Assembly (NCBI RefSeq): GCF_036669915.1
Contig: NC_089312.1
Span: 35,970,412 to 36,034,411, forward strand
Length of the DNA: 64,000 nucleotides
Direction: 5' to 3'
Origin: Pocillopora verrucosa
Lineage: Eukaryota > Cnidaria > Anthozoa > Scleractinia > Pocilloporidae
Position 1 is the first letter of the stretch; every line of letters begins with the position of its first letter. The translations under genes were made by a program, and so were the position numbers. The notes beneath the pieces are model-generated. The model saw only the letters and a program-made list of their open reading frames with translations, did no database searches and was not told where the DNA came from. Shown here piece after piece: positions 1-25,485 of this stretch.

Positions 1-1052
1 CTAATATTGTTTTTCTCAATCCACACTGTGAATTACTGATCCTCATTTTTTCCCACTCAGTCCACACCTCACAGTAAGGACCTTGAACTCAGGTAGTAAG
101 CAGGCCAGGTATGGGTATGAATTACTTGTCAGTATGTGATGTTTTCTTAATTTTTAAGGAAAATTAAGATGAAATCAATCATGACCTTTCCACATTAGAC
201 CACCAAAAAAAATTGAAATGTATCAAATGTAAAGAGGAAATGGAAATTACGAATTTAGACACTTTCCATCTCACCGCACAAAATAAGTAAACTGAGTTAC
301 TGAGCTATATCAACTGTAAGTGCTAACCTGTTTAATATAAAGTGTGACGCAAATAGCATGTATAAGCTCCACTCATTTCCTTGACATCTGTAACCTAAGA
401 TACATTTTAAATAAATTGAAGTTACAGTCACTAATCATCTTCTAACAGCAAATTGAGTCAACCTTTGCCAAAAGGTTTTCAATCACCCCATTTTTTACTT
501 GTTCTTTTTATTTGATTGTCAATATGACTAGAGGATGATAATGAGTAAAGCAAGTCCATTAAACATGCTAAAGATCAAAAAACAAAAAATTTAGAGAAAA
601 GAAGAAGAAGCATAAAAAAGGTGATAATTGCTCTACAAGAGTCTCTTGATTCTCATATTTATAATTATTTATACATTCATTTTGAAATCACTGATGATCC
701 TTGCAATCTGATTTGCTCTCATTGGTGCGCATATGATTTCAGACCAAATTGCACTACTCTCAGTTTAATTACCATTATAAAATAAAAGTAAATCAAGAAA
801 CAAAGGAAGCTTTCAGAGAACTGGAAAAAAAATGGTGAAATGGAAAAAACAATAAAACACAAATGAAAAGCACTATGTTAAATGTAGGTGAGGAAATACA
901 ACACTTTCTAAACCTTAAGAAAAGACAATTCAAAAACAAAAAAAAGAGCTTGGCCAGTTTTAAAAAAATACAACCACAACCAGTACAACCAAAAAGGAAT
1001 AAGAAATTAAGTCTACTAAATACTACTAAAAACTTTTTAAAATCCATCCTAC

Positions 1053-3224
1053 CAAGTTTTGCAATATCAAACATCAGTCTTGCTAAACCTGCTCCAGGTA
1101 CAAGGATGGATACTTCTCCTCTAGAGCTGAAATTCATTACAACAGTTATAGCAAGTCACTGCAGTATAATTAAAGTTGAAAATTACAGACAAAATTTGGG
1201 CCTGAAAGTTTCCGTATGGCAATCCAGTAAGTTACAAGTTCCAAATTGACACTTTCACTGTAAATGTCTGATTTGGAGTTCTTTTTTTGTAGCTGCTTAA
1301 CAGTTCATTGATGTTAACCCTTTACAGTCCCTAACATCAGTATGCATGTTCCCTATACAATTCTCTATACATTTGCAAGGGTGCTGACACGGAGAATTTG
1401 TTTAATAACCAAGAGCTTCTTTAGTTGGTGTTCATTTCCTTTATCCTCAGGACCTTAACATGTGATTCAGAAGTCAGTGACATTGTAAGGAGAAATTATA
1501 TGCTTAAGTCACTCTCAGGGATCAAAGGTCTAAGAGAATTCAGTATACCGTTTATGAGGAGACAATACCCTATATATAACTAGTAAGTTCATGATCCTCA
1601 TCAACCATATGTACTTATACCTTAGGGAGATATTTAATCATAATCACTGCTAGGAGCTAAAGGGTCAAAGTTCTAATAGACACATAATTACTGGTCTTAA
1701 ATTTCAATATGTTTTTTCTCAACAAATTAACATAAATTCGTCACCATTCTGTTCCTGGAAAAAGTCTTTGGATCTCTTCAATAATAGGTTTATAACAAGC
1801 ATCACGTTCAGCTCTTCCCTGTTATAAAATTAATTTCATATGTACAGTGTTGAAAGAAACTAAGTAGGAGAGATTAGTTTAGTAACCTTACACAACTTAT
1901 TTTGAAAGCAATGCACTTCTATCCAGAAAGGAGTCTATCACTTGCTGAGTGTAACCCTGTGGTAGTTGAGTCTGTACTTATTAAAAGTGCCTCACCCAGC
2001 TAGAGCTTTTCCCAATTTCCAGGGCATGAAGTGACTACTGGGGTAATACTGCTTCCCCCTGGATGGGATGCTGGTCCATCACAAGGTTACCCTCCCAGCA
2101 TTTCATCAAGCTTCCCTGAAAATTCACTGGTTACCATTTATGATCCTGAGGCACCACCCATAAGATCACGAAAACCACATGATCACCTTGGTTCACACCA
2201 TTCACCATGTGAGTCATCAGGTAATTATCGAATTGCCATCTTACAAGTACACACATGCCAAACAAACAAATAAACTATTAAATACCTCATCGCTCCAGTC
2301 TCTCACAAACTGTTTCAGTGTTGTTGTTACTTTTTCCATGTCAAAACCACTGATTGGTTGGTTTGCTGGGTCACTAGGAGCCTGATCAACATAATGCAAC
2401 ATTATTCAGGGCATGTAATCTAAGACTTTTTAAAATAATTTTGTGAAAAAGTATTTTAGCGATGTCTAAAGCAATGATTATAGTACTGTTGTCTGCAAGC
2501 TGTCTCAAGTCTCCAAAATGTAAGGAATTGGTTTTAAGATAACTAAGTGGCACTAGATCCTTCCCAATATAACATACATGTATGTACCCCTCCTTAAAAA
2601 GACAAACATGCAACATGAAATTGTCATAAATTACATACTTGGTCTTGGGCTTTTTGGAAAGGTGTTTAAATTCCTGTCAAGTCACGATGTTAATGATAAA
2701 CTTTACATAATAACCTGGATGCTTAGGAGCCAATTCTTCAAATGTAATTGAAATAGAGGCTGTGACAGTCTTAAATACTTACTGAAGGAATTCTTGAATG
2801 ATCTCTATTTTCAAACATTTCATTAGTGTGGCTGACGATATCGAATAAGAACTTCTGATTCTCCTCAATACATTTTTCGATTTTCGAGATGTGATCTTTA
2901 TAATTTGGAAGCATTTCCCGATGTCTTTTAGGAAGTAATTTAAAGTTCGTCTTGACCCTTTGCAGCTTCCGTAAAGAAAAATCCCTAAGAATACAAAACA
3001 ACAAACAAATATCTTTCATTATCATTCATTATCATACCAAGGGATTATTATTATCATTGATTTTCCAATTTGTTATAAACTTACTTATAATATAAAAATG
3101 CCTCCACAACTTTCCAAAAATATTGTCTCTCTAATTTTTCGTCATCAGTTTCTTGGTGACTCTCTTCAGCTGGGAAATTTCTACTGGTTCTGTCTTCTTC
3201 CATTCCTTTACATTCGTCTGCCAT
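1053..3224 (-). CDS. CARNMT1: Carnosine N-methyltransferase, N-terminal exons (partial; continues off the left edge)
   Basis: This is the 5' part of a SAM-dependent methyltransferase that in other animals methylates carnosine to anserine. Five exons on the minus strand join in phase: 3085-3224 (ATG at 3224), 2783-2984, 2286-2381, 1745-1818 and 1053-1126. The N-terminal exons match the helical domain of the family, including FWKVVEAFLYYK, a LLP..LPNYKDHISKIEKCIEENQ stretch, and LKQFVRDWS followed by GRAERDACYKPII. The fifth exon carries the SAM-binding motif I (VSILVPGAGLARL). The catalytic C-terminal exons are not in the window, since no continuation was found between 1 and 1052. Its start lies 247 bp from the RNF180 start on the opposite strand. 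Identification is from recalled family motifs and is strong. Confidence 0.85.
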
Positions 3225-3471
3225 CTTTGAGTGGTAAGTACGTCATGTATGAGGAATTATCAACTCTAATACTTATAATGTCCTATACTATACATACAAT
3301 AATTCTCCATACATGACAGTTTGTTACTTCCGCTGACTAACTCTCAATGAGGCTCAGAAATCCCGCAACACTGAGGCAATCCAGGCCTGACAACTTTCTG
3401 GTACGTTTGCGGTGCCAAACTGGGTAGTTTTCGCCTTGTAAAAACTTGGAAAACATATATTTTGATACATT
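3225..3471. promoter_or_regulatory. Bidirectional promoter region between CARNMT1 and RNF180
   Basis: The start codons of CARNMT1 (3224, minus) and RNF180 (3472, plus) are divergent and 247 bp apart, so both promoters and 5' UTRs must share this interval unless upstream non-coding exons exist. I see no clear TATA box. This is inferred from gene layout only. Confidence 0.55.
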
Positions 3472-6400
3472 ATGGACGAAGATTCATCATTTCGTTGTCG
3501 AAAGTGTCGACTGAATCTTTTTTCCGTCAAGCAACTTGCATCTCACAAAGATCAAAAGGAGAGAGACAGACGTGGGGCAGGTCAAATAGATTTGTTCAGT
3601 CACGAGAAATGTTCTTCCTGGTTCTTAGAAGATGATGAAATGCTTCCTTGGGTCCGTGATAGCGTGGAAGAGGTGTGTTTTAGTCCCGTTAGTTAGCTCT
3701 GGAAGGCTTGCAACTCAGCAGGCTACATGGTACAAAAAGGAGAGATTCAGTTTGCACTACTAGTGAAGAAGTACATGCCCCTTAGGTGGGCATCCATAAA
3801 GACTCCAACGAAGCGAATGGTACTCTGAATTTGAATCAAACGTTTAAGATGAATAACCATTTACGCCCTTAGTATGCATGTTCTCCTTACTGATCGATAT
3901 GCATTTCCTCAAATGCTGACGAGGAGAAGTTGGTGATCATTGTCTTGTTCTCGTGACCTTAATATAGGATTCAGAGGGGGATGTTGTGAGGAGAAATTAG
4001 ATCCTGGACAGTCTAAGGGGTTAAAGGGTTTAGTGTTTTGAGTTAAAGATCTTTTTTGAATTATGGTAGTTGAAAGAAATGGGAAATTTTTATTTTATGG
4101 TCACCTTTACTGCCACGAAGACACTGTATAGCAAGATTTTTGGGTAATTATAGATAACCTTAGTGTGGTGAAAGAGAGAAATCAGAGTTACTTTGCCCAA
4201 TGCTTGTAAAAAAATGTGAGATGTTTTTTGTTCACATGTTTTCTCCCTTCTTAGTTTGATTTCTGAATGACTTTCTATGGGGTTGATGTATAATCTTTAT
4301 TTATGCTCTAGGCTCAATGGACCGAGGGAAAATTGTATTGCCCCAAATGCAAGAGTCGAATAGGAGCTTTTGACTTTATTCATGGAATACACTGTAACTG
4401 TGGAAAGTTTATTATCCCAGCTGTCTGGATTCAAAAAAGTAGAGTTGATCTTATTTTGCCCACAAGTCAGATGACAAATTTGGATATCAGGAGCCCTTCA
4501 ATATCTTTCAATCAGTCTACAAGGAACTCTTTTGGCAAAACTGCAGAACTACAAAATAATATGACCAAATCTTTCGTTGGAAATATCAGTGAGTTTGATT
4601 GCACAGACTTCAGGGGAAATACAGATACAACACAGATTGCATCATCCTCAGTCTTCTCAGTGGTAGATGCCAATGGCAGACTTGTGGATAGTGAGGGGAA
4701 TGGTGAGCATATAATTTACATGTAGGTGCATTTGAAATGTTAGTTACAAATTTATTACTGTATCATGTTGTCAATGATAAAAGTTATCTAAATGCTCTAA
4801 AATCATAAGATTTCAATATGAAGTTTTATAGTTGTTTAGTAATGGTAAAAAATGTACTGTAAGGAATTCTAACTGACATTCCACCATGCAAACCAAAACC
4901 TGACTGAAAATGCATGGAAATTCCCAGTTTTTGGCAAAATACTGTAAATTTAATTCCCATCTAGAACAGTTGGGTTGCTGAAAAGGAGAGACATGTTTTG
5001 CATGTATGTAAATTGCATGAAAAATGAACTGATTGTGCAACTGTTTCACTTTACATTGTAGACATTAGGCACTGCATTGATGAAGGAACATCTTCATGCA
5101 ATTCAACATCAGATATCGTGATGGAAAACATACCCAGTTCTCTCAAAATGCTAGCATATAAGTTTAGCTCGCGCAGGAGAGAGATATCTACATGTACTAA
5201 GCATACATGTAGATTTGGCTGTGCACTGCATTGTGATTCCTCTAAAGCTACAAAGTTAAATTCAAACACAAGTAGAGCAAGGGGCATTTTAAATGACAAG
5301 GAAACTTATAAGCAGAGATCCAGAAGGAAAACAAAGGGACGGCATCAAATATTACCAGAAGCTAATAATTTACTAGACATAACAACTGACCAGAGGGAAG
5401 AGAAGTCGTCTATTTGCCAATTTTCAGATCAAACGACATACTACAGTTGCTTGCCAGTTGATGAAGTTTCCAGTGAGCCTTTATGTAAGACAGTGGAAAA
5501 CAAGGTAAAAATCACTTACACTGTACCTCAACTGTAAATGGCTTTTTTTTGTGGCACACAACTGGAATTAATTGAAAGAGGGTAAACTTTTTGTTCAAAT
5601 TAGAACTGGAGAAAGAGTGCTTAGATTCCAGGTGTTGACCTTTGAGTTGTTATCGTGTATCACATGCTGGTTTTAGAGTTGCAAGCTTCTTCACTTTTTG
5701 TAGTAGTTTGTCTTATTCAGTTATTTACATTTTCATCTCTTTTTAATTTTCAATGCAGTTTTCATAGCAACTCACCTTTGCTTAAAACATTAAAATGACC
5801 AGTTATTGAGATGATTGATTGGAAGACAGTGTACTACTGACCATTGAATCACATGTGTTGTTTTTAACAATTTTAGACTATTTCAGTAGAAATCCAAGAT
5901 CACCATTGCTGTGCTGTGTGTCTGGATCTGTTTTATGAGCCTTTTAAATGTTCTTGTGATCATGTGTTCTGTGACCCATGCTTACGACAGTTAAACTTCA
6001 GGAGCAGCAGTAGAGGCTCAGTAAGATGCCCTTTGTGCCGGCAAATAGTCGAACAATTAACACCAGCAACAGGTAAAGTATATGCAATTAACAATGCCGT
6101 AAAGTATAATTGACAAGCAGTAGATGTCAAATGATAGCATATGTGGAAAACTCAACATGTTTTAAACAGACCATAGATTTCCCAAAAAGAGCCTCAAAGT
6201 GCTTTTTTACAGGACCCACTCCTCTCAATCTTCCATAGTCTGGTTACAGACGTTCTATTTCCTGTTACATTGTCTAAGGTGTGGGGGAAATAGGAGCCAT
6301 GGGAAATTTAACAACCATGAAGGAACCGCGATCGCTCTTGTACTCCACACCTGTTCTTGCGCACTCAGTTTTGTAAGGAAGGGTCCGCAGCTGTGAACTG

Positions 6401-7433
6401 ACTTTTTCCCCTTAACAGCATATAAATTAGATTTTATTACCTCAGTACTTAGCATAATTGTATGTTCCTATAAAGACAGGGTTACTAACTGGTATATGAT
6501 TTTTTATCTAATTTTTCACAGAACTAAGAAATGAGATTAGGCAGACTTATGATCCCCAGCTACTTAGGTAAGATATACTCTAGTCTTAACAGTCCCTTTT
6601 TTCTTCTATGGTCATTGGTCAGAGGGAGAGCAAAATAAGAATCGCTTGGATATTTAACAAATGTGATTGCTCTCACTCCCTGGCTGGTCCTTGACCTAAA
6701 CAAAAAAAACACATGATAATAGAAATATTTTTAAACCGAGAAAAAGAACAACAGTGACATAAATACTGAAAAAGACAAAAACAAAGCATAAACAAGGAAA
6801 TAAGAGAAAAGTGTATGTCTTGACTTAGCAGGATGAACCCACAAAATCAAAAAATAAAGAATAAAAGAAAAGAAAAAGAAAAGAAAAGGAAAATGAAAGT
6901 GGATAAGTCTGTAAGCGAGCTAAATGGCCCACCCAGCCAGAGCTTCTCCTGGAAGCACCAATACCAGATCCCCTGGATAGGATGCTATTGGAGAGAGAGG
7001 CACTCTGAAAGGAAAGTCTTTTGCGCAAGAACAGAATTCCAGCGCACAGACTATTTGTTCACCGCGTCTCCCGCACGAAGTACCGGTCGTAGCTAAATCG
7101 AATGTGAGAAATCCGCCTTTTGTACGTCGATTTGTGGGTCAGTAGGTGTGAGAAGTAGCGATGTGTTTTGAACCATAATTATGAACCATGGCTATTATTT
7201 TGTATTTCAGGAAACGTGACAAAGTTGAGCGTCGAGCTGCGTACAGAAAATGGCCCCTCCCTGCTAACCAGGGGCCGTTACGGCGAAACACGTCACACAC
7301 TCGGCGAAGTGTCACGCTACCTTGTATCATCTACATCTTTCTGATAGGTGCAAGCATGTATATGCTTCTGTTGATCGCTTTTCTTTCAAATTTGACTACA
7401 AATAATGTAATAAGTTTGTATAAGATGACATGA
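3472..7433 (+). CDS. RNF180: RNF180-like membrane-anchored RING E3 ubiquitin ligase
   Basis: Six exons join with matching phases into 499 codons plus stop: 3472-3672, 4312-4702, 5062-5504, 5877-6072, 6522-6567 and 7211-7433. The N-terminus has the paired Cys motifs typical of RNF180 (FRCRKCRLNLF, then CSSWF, AQWTEGKLYCPKCKSRIGAF and HCNCGKFI). A Ser/Lys-rich low-complexity linker with extra Cys follows. The RING finger lies in the exon at 5877-6072: CCAVCLDLF, CSCDHVFCDPCL, CPLCRQ. The final exon ends in a hydrophobic segment (CIIYIFLIGASMYMLLLIAFL), consistent with the C-terminal membrane anchor of this family. The role in animals is ubiquitin transfer at the ER or endomembranes; the substrate is unknown here. 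The start codon is the first ATG after the divergent promoter. Confidence 0.9.
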
Positions 7434-8727
7434 AAAGGAGTTTAGTGTTGTAACATAATTTGAGAATGTAAAGAGCATGTGTGGTTTTTAATATGGTATC
7501 GTGTAAAGGGCGCAAAATAGCCATAAAGAAACGTTTCAGTGAAATGATGATAAGACTACTGCAAGGAAGTTTATGTAAGTCATAAATTAATGAAAGTAAA
7601 TATATAAACAGTCAAACATATGTATAACAAAAAAGAAAAGTTCGGATCGACGTTCCCAGCTTTCCCGGGCGGACTGATCCATGACATCGGAGAATTTGGC
7701 TGCTGATCAAAAGTGCCATGCTAGATTGGTCAGTCCCAAAATTGTGTGTAATATTATGATGAATTTTTTTTTCAAGATAAAAAGGGGCTCTTCATTTGTA
7801 TATTGGCCTGTCTTATACCGGCAAGAGATAAAGTAGAAATGAAAGGTAGCTCTTCAAAGTTACCTAGGGCAGCTGGATTTTGAACATTACTTGCGGTGAT
7901 TTTTACCCTTACCAACTTCATTCCAATGTTCATTTACAAAAACTGTTGCTTATGGTTAGAGATGCAAATCTAGAATAGTTTATAAAATGTATGGGAAATA
8001 AATTGATATTTCAAATATGACTTTTGACGCCTGATTGCTTGTTTTCAGAAATTTATTTACATCCATAGATCAAATTTACAATTTTTAATTATCTGACCAT
8101 AAAGCTACAAATCTATTAAGCGGGTTACAATTACTTGGTCGTTAATTCAGTTTTATCTATCTGCGCAGAGCTTGAACTTTTACTAGTAATTACTAAAATA
8201 AACAACTCCCCACATCTTGAAATGTTCGAGTTTTTATTCCCTGCATTCTTTGCAAACTTGTACAATGACGTCATCGGGCCCTGCTTGGCCTATTGTCCTT
8301 ATCAACCATACCAAAGTCCCTGTATGAGAAAGTCGTCGGGTTTTATGTGACAGTAGAGGTCTTTAACAGACCTTAATCAAAATGCTTAAAACAATTAATA
8401 TAATTTAAAAAGTTTAAGCTGCAATTCCATGGGAAGAGAAACCCATAGCATGTTACGGAATCAATCAACAAACAAAATCAACTTTTACATTTTTTTTTTC
8501 AGGCACTGGTCAAGGAATGGCTGGTTGAATGAATACATTTGTGATTATGAAGGAACTAAAGATATCTAGCCTATTGTATAAGTTCTGTTTATACAAACGT
8601 ATGTCATGCCAACATAGTAAACTAAATGTCACTTTTGTAGCTTGAACCCTATGTGTACATGACTTCATTTATGGCTTGATTTGAAGGCTTTTCGTGGCCT
8701 TAGTCACTCTTCTGTCCTACTCGGAGT
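7434..8727. other. Convergent intergenic region between RNF180 and gene A
   Basis: These 1.3 kb lie between the 3' ends of RNF180 (plus) and gene A (minus) and should hold both 3' UTRs and polyadenylation sites. AATAAA-type hexamers occur near 7997. The open frame at 8135-8350 has no family signature and I do not call it a gene. Confidence 0.5.
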
Positions 8728-20893
<12,166 letters not shown>

Positions 20894-23554
20894 CTCAAAT
20901 GAGATAAGGCCGTCCTCAGACGACAAAAACCAAAGCGAAATATTCAGATATTTCTCTCTTACATTTACCAGTCAAAAGCTATCTCAGAATTTTAAATCAG
21001 CCAGAGATTGGCTTTTGGCGGACCACCCGCAGCAGACTACGATGGAAGCCTGGACCTGTACCTACTTCGCCAATGACTTCATAGGTTGAGAGAAGGGTCG
21101 GAAAGCGTCGTGGCGCTAACCAATCAGAGCTCCGATCGTCTACCTGGTCCATATTTGGAAGTTGAGGCCACGCTTGACTTGCAAACAATTAAAGCGTGCA
21201 CCAACGGTATTTGTTTATGAACGAAACGGATAAAGCGTGAAGTTTTAACATAACTTAGAAACAAAAAGTGCGTCGCGTTGTTACGCCAAGGAAATCATTA
21301 ATCAAACAGATAGCGCCATTGTTTTCTATTGCTAGGTGGAACGAATTAGAGTTACCTGGAGGGTTTTAGTTTAGTACAACTTTGAAAGTACATGTTAGAC
21401 ATTTAATGTGCAAATAATTGCACTACTTATCCAACAGCGAGATCTCGCGATATCACGCGGGAAACTGGTACCCGCCAAAACTTCACGGTTTTCTCTGCGA
21501 CTGGTGGTACATTTTTATTATGTCATTTATACAAAGCATTACCGTACGGTTTTTGGTCTTTAAAACTTTAAGACGTGCCAGTGATGTAATATCGAATCAA
21601 ATTTTGTCAGAAAAATTCCAATGTTTGAAATCTTTATTGCAAGAAGTTGATTAGAAAGAAACAACCGAACTAACAGGAATCTTTTTAAATTATCTTAATG
21701 GACAATAAATCACAGAAAGAATGGTTTAGTGTCTGAGTAATCAAGCGTTTGAAGTGAAAACTGTTGAAGGAATATTGAAGTGTTACAGCACTCAAAGCTG
21801 TTAACACATGCCATAAGCTGAGAGCATTGAATGGTCAATAGTTATTGGCAAAAGAAAGATTTTAGCAGAATGCAAGTTTATGATACAACCTCGAGATAAA
21901 GAAATCACCCACTTTCTATAACGCGAAACATTATTTCACTGATATTTTGTACTTGCTGAGGAAGAAAATCAAGCACTAACTCTATACATGAGTTAACAGT
22001 TACAAAATAATTTGAGAAGGAATGCGCGAGAGCGTTCAAAATGAAGTGAACGAGTGCGATGTTTATAATTTTCGTTTATTCTTCAAAAGGACGCGAGATG
22101 TTAATATTACAACATTGAGTTTGGTATCAACCAGTGCTGAATAGCAAAAGACGATGAAAAGTCTTGATATCTAACAGGGATCAGTTTTTTTTGTGAGTCC
22201 ACATGGTTAAATTGAAAACAAAAGCTTTGGATGAGAATGCACTTGAAGATAAGAGGCCCTAATTTGTGAAAGTAAAGTTCAAATTGACTTACTTTTTGAG
22301 ACTCTAAAAGCGAGAGACAGTTTACTAATTAGTTTACGTAATTTATTATGTAAGGCAACAGCTTTACTTATATCCACAAGCACCAAATCTTAACTTGATA
22401 TCTCTTCATTTTATCATCCTCCAATCCTTTGCGATCATTGCGATTTTAAAAAACTTTGGGGTTCCATGGGAAGGTTATCTGTCCTGGAAATACTTCGCTG
22501 ATACTTCTGGCTCAAACCGTTTGGGTAAACATCAATTAAATGGCAAAGCAAACAAAAAACAAACATAGTAAAACAAACAGTCTACCAATAGTAAACTAAC
22601 TAAGGAGGACTTGAAACAAAACTTGAAGTAAAAATGTAGGAATCTTATTCTGTTCTGTATTTTAGATTATGATCATTATTATATAATCCTTCATAGTTTA
22701 AAGTGTTTTTTTGCTCGAAACGTTGTGTCTGTTATATAAACTCAAGGGGTCACAATTGTGAGCGTGTATTTCTGATCATCGGACGTGACTTCGAGCTCAC
22801 CTTTTTCCTCTTGAGTTGAAATATAATATCGCAGCGAGCCCTCGTGGACCACTGAAATGATGCATATATAACAGTTCGATTCCAATCAATACCTGCAACA
22901 ACGAAACAAAAAAAGTTAGCATCTCCTTCGAGTGAACTACAAAAAGGAAAGAAAAATATAATCTGTTTTTCAATAAAATATAGTTTAATCAGTGAAATTG
23001 AGAATTTGGAACTAAATAAGCAATAGCTTCTATTTGGCGCTAAAAAACGTACGGATATTTGTTGGCAGACTTTATCTGTTCAACTTGAAGATGCGAACAG
23101 TTTTTCGAGAGCAAAGCTCGAAGAAAACTGTGAGCTTGGAGGAACAGATAATGTCCAAGGAAAAATATCCGTATACATTCTCGCGCAAAATAGAGGCTAT
23201 TGAGTTTATTGTCCTTCAAACGCTGTTTCAATATATGCGGAGGATTATGCAAAGGTTCCTGGGTTTTATGAATAATATAAAAGAGGTAATGAATGAGCAT
23301 TCGTAAAATAAGCTTCAATTTGCGATGTCAGGATTGTAGCCATAAGGTTGGATACAAGAATTCATTCTAGTTTGTGTGGTATAAAGCGACAAGAGTACCA
23401 TGTTTACTCGAGCAAGCGCAGCGGCTCTTCTATAATTTTTGTGCCTCAAGTGAGGCGCGTGTTCGAGGAAGGTGCTCATTCAAAAATTGAACGTGACGAA
23501 GAAATATGTCCCCTTGATTTAAAGGTTATTTTCTATCTTTACGTAAAATTTACA

Positions 23555-23746
23555 ATGAAGAAATGTAAAATGGTTTCCGTGTTTACATAACCTGATGTAA
23601 ACACGCGGGAGGTTGGGAGAGCACTCGATAAGCTGGAAACCACGACGCGAAGCGGAGTGGTTTCCAGCTTATCGAGTGCTCTCCCAACCTCCCAAGTGTT
23701 TACATCAGGCTACGTAAACACGGAAACCATTTTACATTTCTTTCAT
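23555..23746. repeat. Near-perfect 190-bp palindrome (fold-back element)
   Basis: The two arms, about 88 bp each, are almost exact inverted copies around a short centre near 23643-23656. They read AAATGTAAAATGGTTTCCGT at the left end and the complement at the right. The motifs CGTGTTTACAT and CATGTAAAATGGTTTTATGG recur just to the right (about 23777-23810). This points to a fold-back or MITE family of which this is one young copy. Confidence 0.8.
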
Positions 23747-24057
23747 AAAATAACTAGTGAAAGAGGAACGAAAACCGTGTTTACATACACTCATGTAAAA
23801 TGGTTTTATGGCCAATCAGAGCGCGCGTACTATTTGAATTATTTTATAATAAATAACAGAGGCGTCTTTTGATTATCACCATTCATCCCTTCTGGCACTT
23901 TTTAACTGTATTACCTGTGGTGTCTTAACTCAACTTCTGAACTTTTCTTGATCTGAGAGTACGAGGGTACGCCTCTTGTACGTCTGAATCGGTGCATATT
24001 TCAATCTCGTCCCCTCAGAATATCTAAATGTGAATGAATCATTGAATCTTGCGCATG

Positions 24058-24172
24058 ACTTCTTCGAATAAGCGCCGCACCGAGGCTACGGCACTTATTC
24101 GAAGGCGGCGCCTTTTAACTTTTTTGCCCCGAATGCGGCGCTTTTTCGCGGCGGGTGGCGCTCATTCGAGTA
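24058..24172. repeat. GC-rich dispersed repeat fragment
   Basis: A short GC-rich island with internal inverted copies of CGAATAAGCGCC / GGCGCTCATTCG stands out in AT-rich sequence. It resembles a non-autonomous repeat rather than a gene or promoter; the family is not identified. Confidence 0.4.
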
Positions 24173-25485
24173 GTACAGTATTACAACTTCCACTGAGTTT
24201 TGAGTTAGCCTATCACATTTTACCCTCACCAGGTCTCTGACATTTTGTAGGTTTCACTATAGACTCCTGGGAAGGAGACGCTCAGTGACAGCGACGTGTC
24301 CTCCTTTTAGCTGCACCAGCCTTCTGTCCTTTTCATTCAACATTTGGTAGAGTTAATGGGTGATGGCTGTTATGGCTAACGGTTAAAAGTTTGGCCAATT
24401 TACGGCTAACGGTTGCTATCATTCCATTGTTGTCACCATAAATTTTTTTATGGTTAACTTTTTTTTTACAACTATCGGTCCAAATTTGTCAATTTTTATT
24501 CCTAACGGCTATCTTTTTTGGCCATTTTACGGTTAATGGTTAACCCCATTGAGACCCTGTTGATGGCCAATAAAATAGGGAACATTATTTGCGGTTTCCA
24601 GACAAATAGAGGTAAGCACGAAGCCTTTTCGCTTACGGTGTGCTTCCTTCCGATTGACTAAAAATGCGAAAATAAACGATGCATGGTTTGCAGACTGAAC
24701 ATTTTGTTCGATCCGTTTAATACTTTAGAGAAGCAATAGATTACAAAAAATAAAGATAACGACCGTCTTGGGTGGCGCTGTTTCCTCAGCGACAACATGA
24801 CCAATAACTGTCCTTTTTTTAATAGAGCTCATCGCCGGCTCTAAAAAATTACGAGCTGAAAACGAAGAAATAAACACTCTGATTTCGATCGTATAAGTAA
24901 CATTAAAATCCAAAAGGGGACTCAGCTCAGTTCCCCGCGGCCCTGGCCACTTTCTCCCTTTTCCTTTCCTCGGTCTCCATGGCGGTATTTATAAGTTGAT
25001 TCATCTTTCTTGGACAAGTCCCACGTCGATTATCCAAACAATTCATTGTAAAACAAACTTAGCGAAAAGAATTGTTTATTATTTCAAAAATTTGATGTTG
25101 TTCTCTGATAACTGGAAGCAAATGATCATCCTTACGCAATTTTAAGTATGAAAATGTGGACTACATTTTATTGTTGTATGTAATACTTAATTACAACAAA
25201 GCTATCATCCTACGCCTTTTTAATTTGCGTGAAAAGGTTCTTTATATAGTTTTCTTAATGTGGCATGCAATTGTTGTAAATACTACGTCCTAAATTGTGC
25301 TACTGCTCATTTCGCCTTGAATTATGAATGAAAGGACAGCTTGTGATACTGGCTTTTCCCTGGTTAATTTTACAACCAATTTAAGTGCACAAAAAAAAAG
25401 GTCGTTTTTGTTTCATTTAATTAAAACTTCTGTTCTAGATTGAAAATTGTTCCCCATCGTCAGAAATGTACACCATCTGGACCAA

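Larger units (their letters stand above)
20894..25485. other. Intergenic region between gene A and the lipoxygenase-like gene
   Basis: These 4.6 kb lie upstream of gene A and downstream of the lipoxygenase-like gene. They hold the gene A promoter, a large palindrome (23555-23746), a GC-rich repeat around 24058-24172 and a repeat of GGCTAACGGTTAA-like motifs around 24360-24550. I found no supported coding exon. The reading frames at 23034-23318 on both strands look like chance or repeat-derived frames. Confidence 0.5.

Noticed and set aside
863..1249. 128-codon plus-strand frame, Lys-rich
   Set aside because: It overlaps a CARNMT1 exon in antisense and is made of A-rich sequence with no domain.
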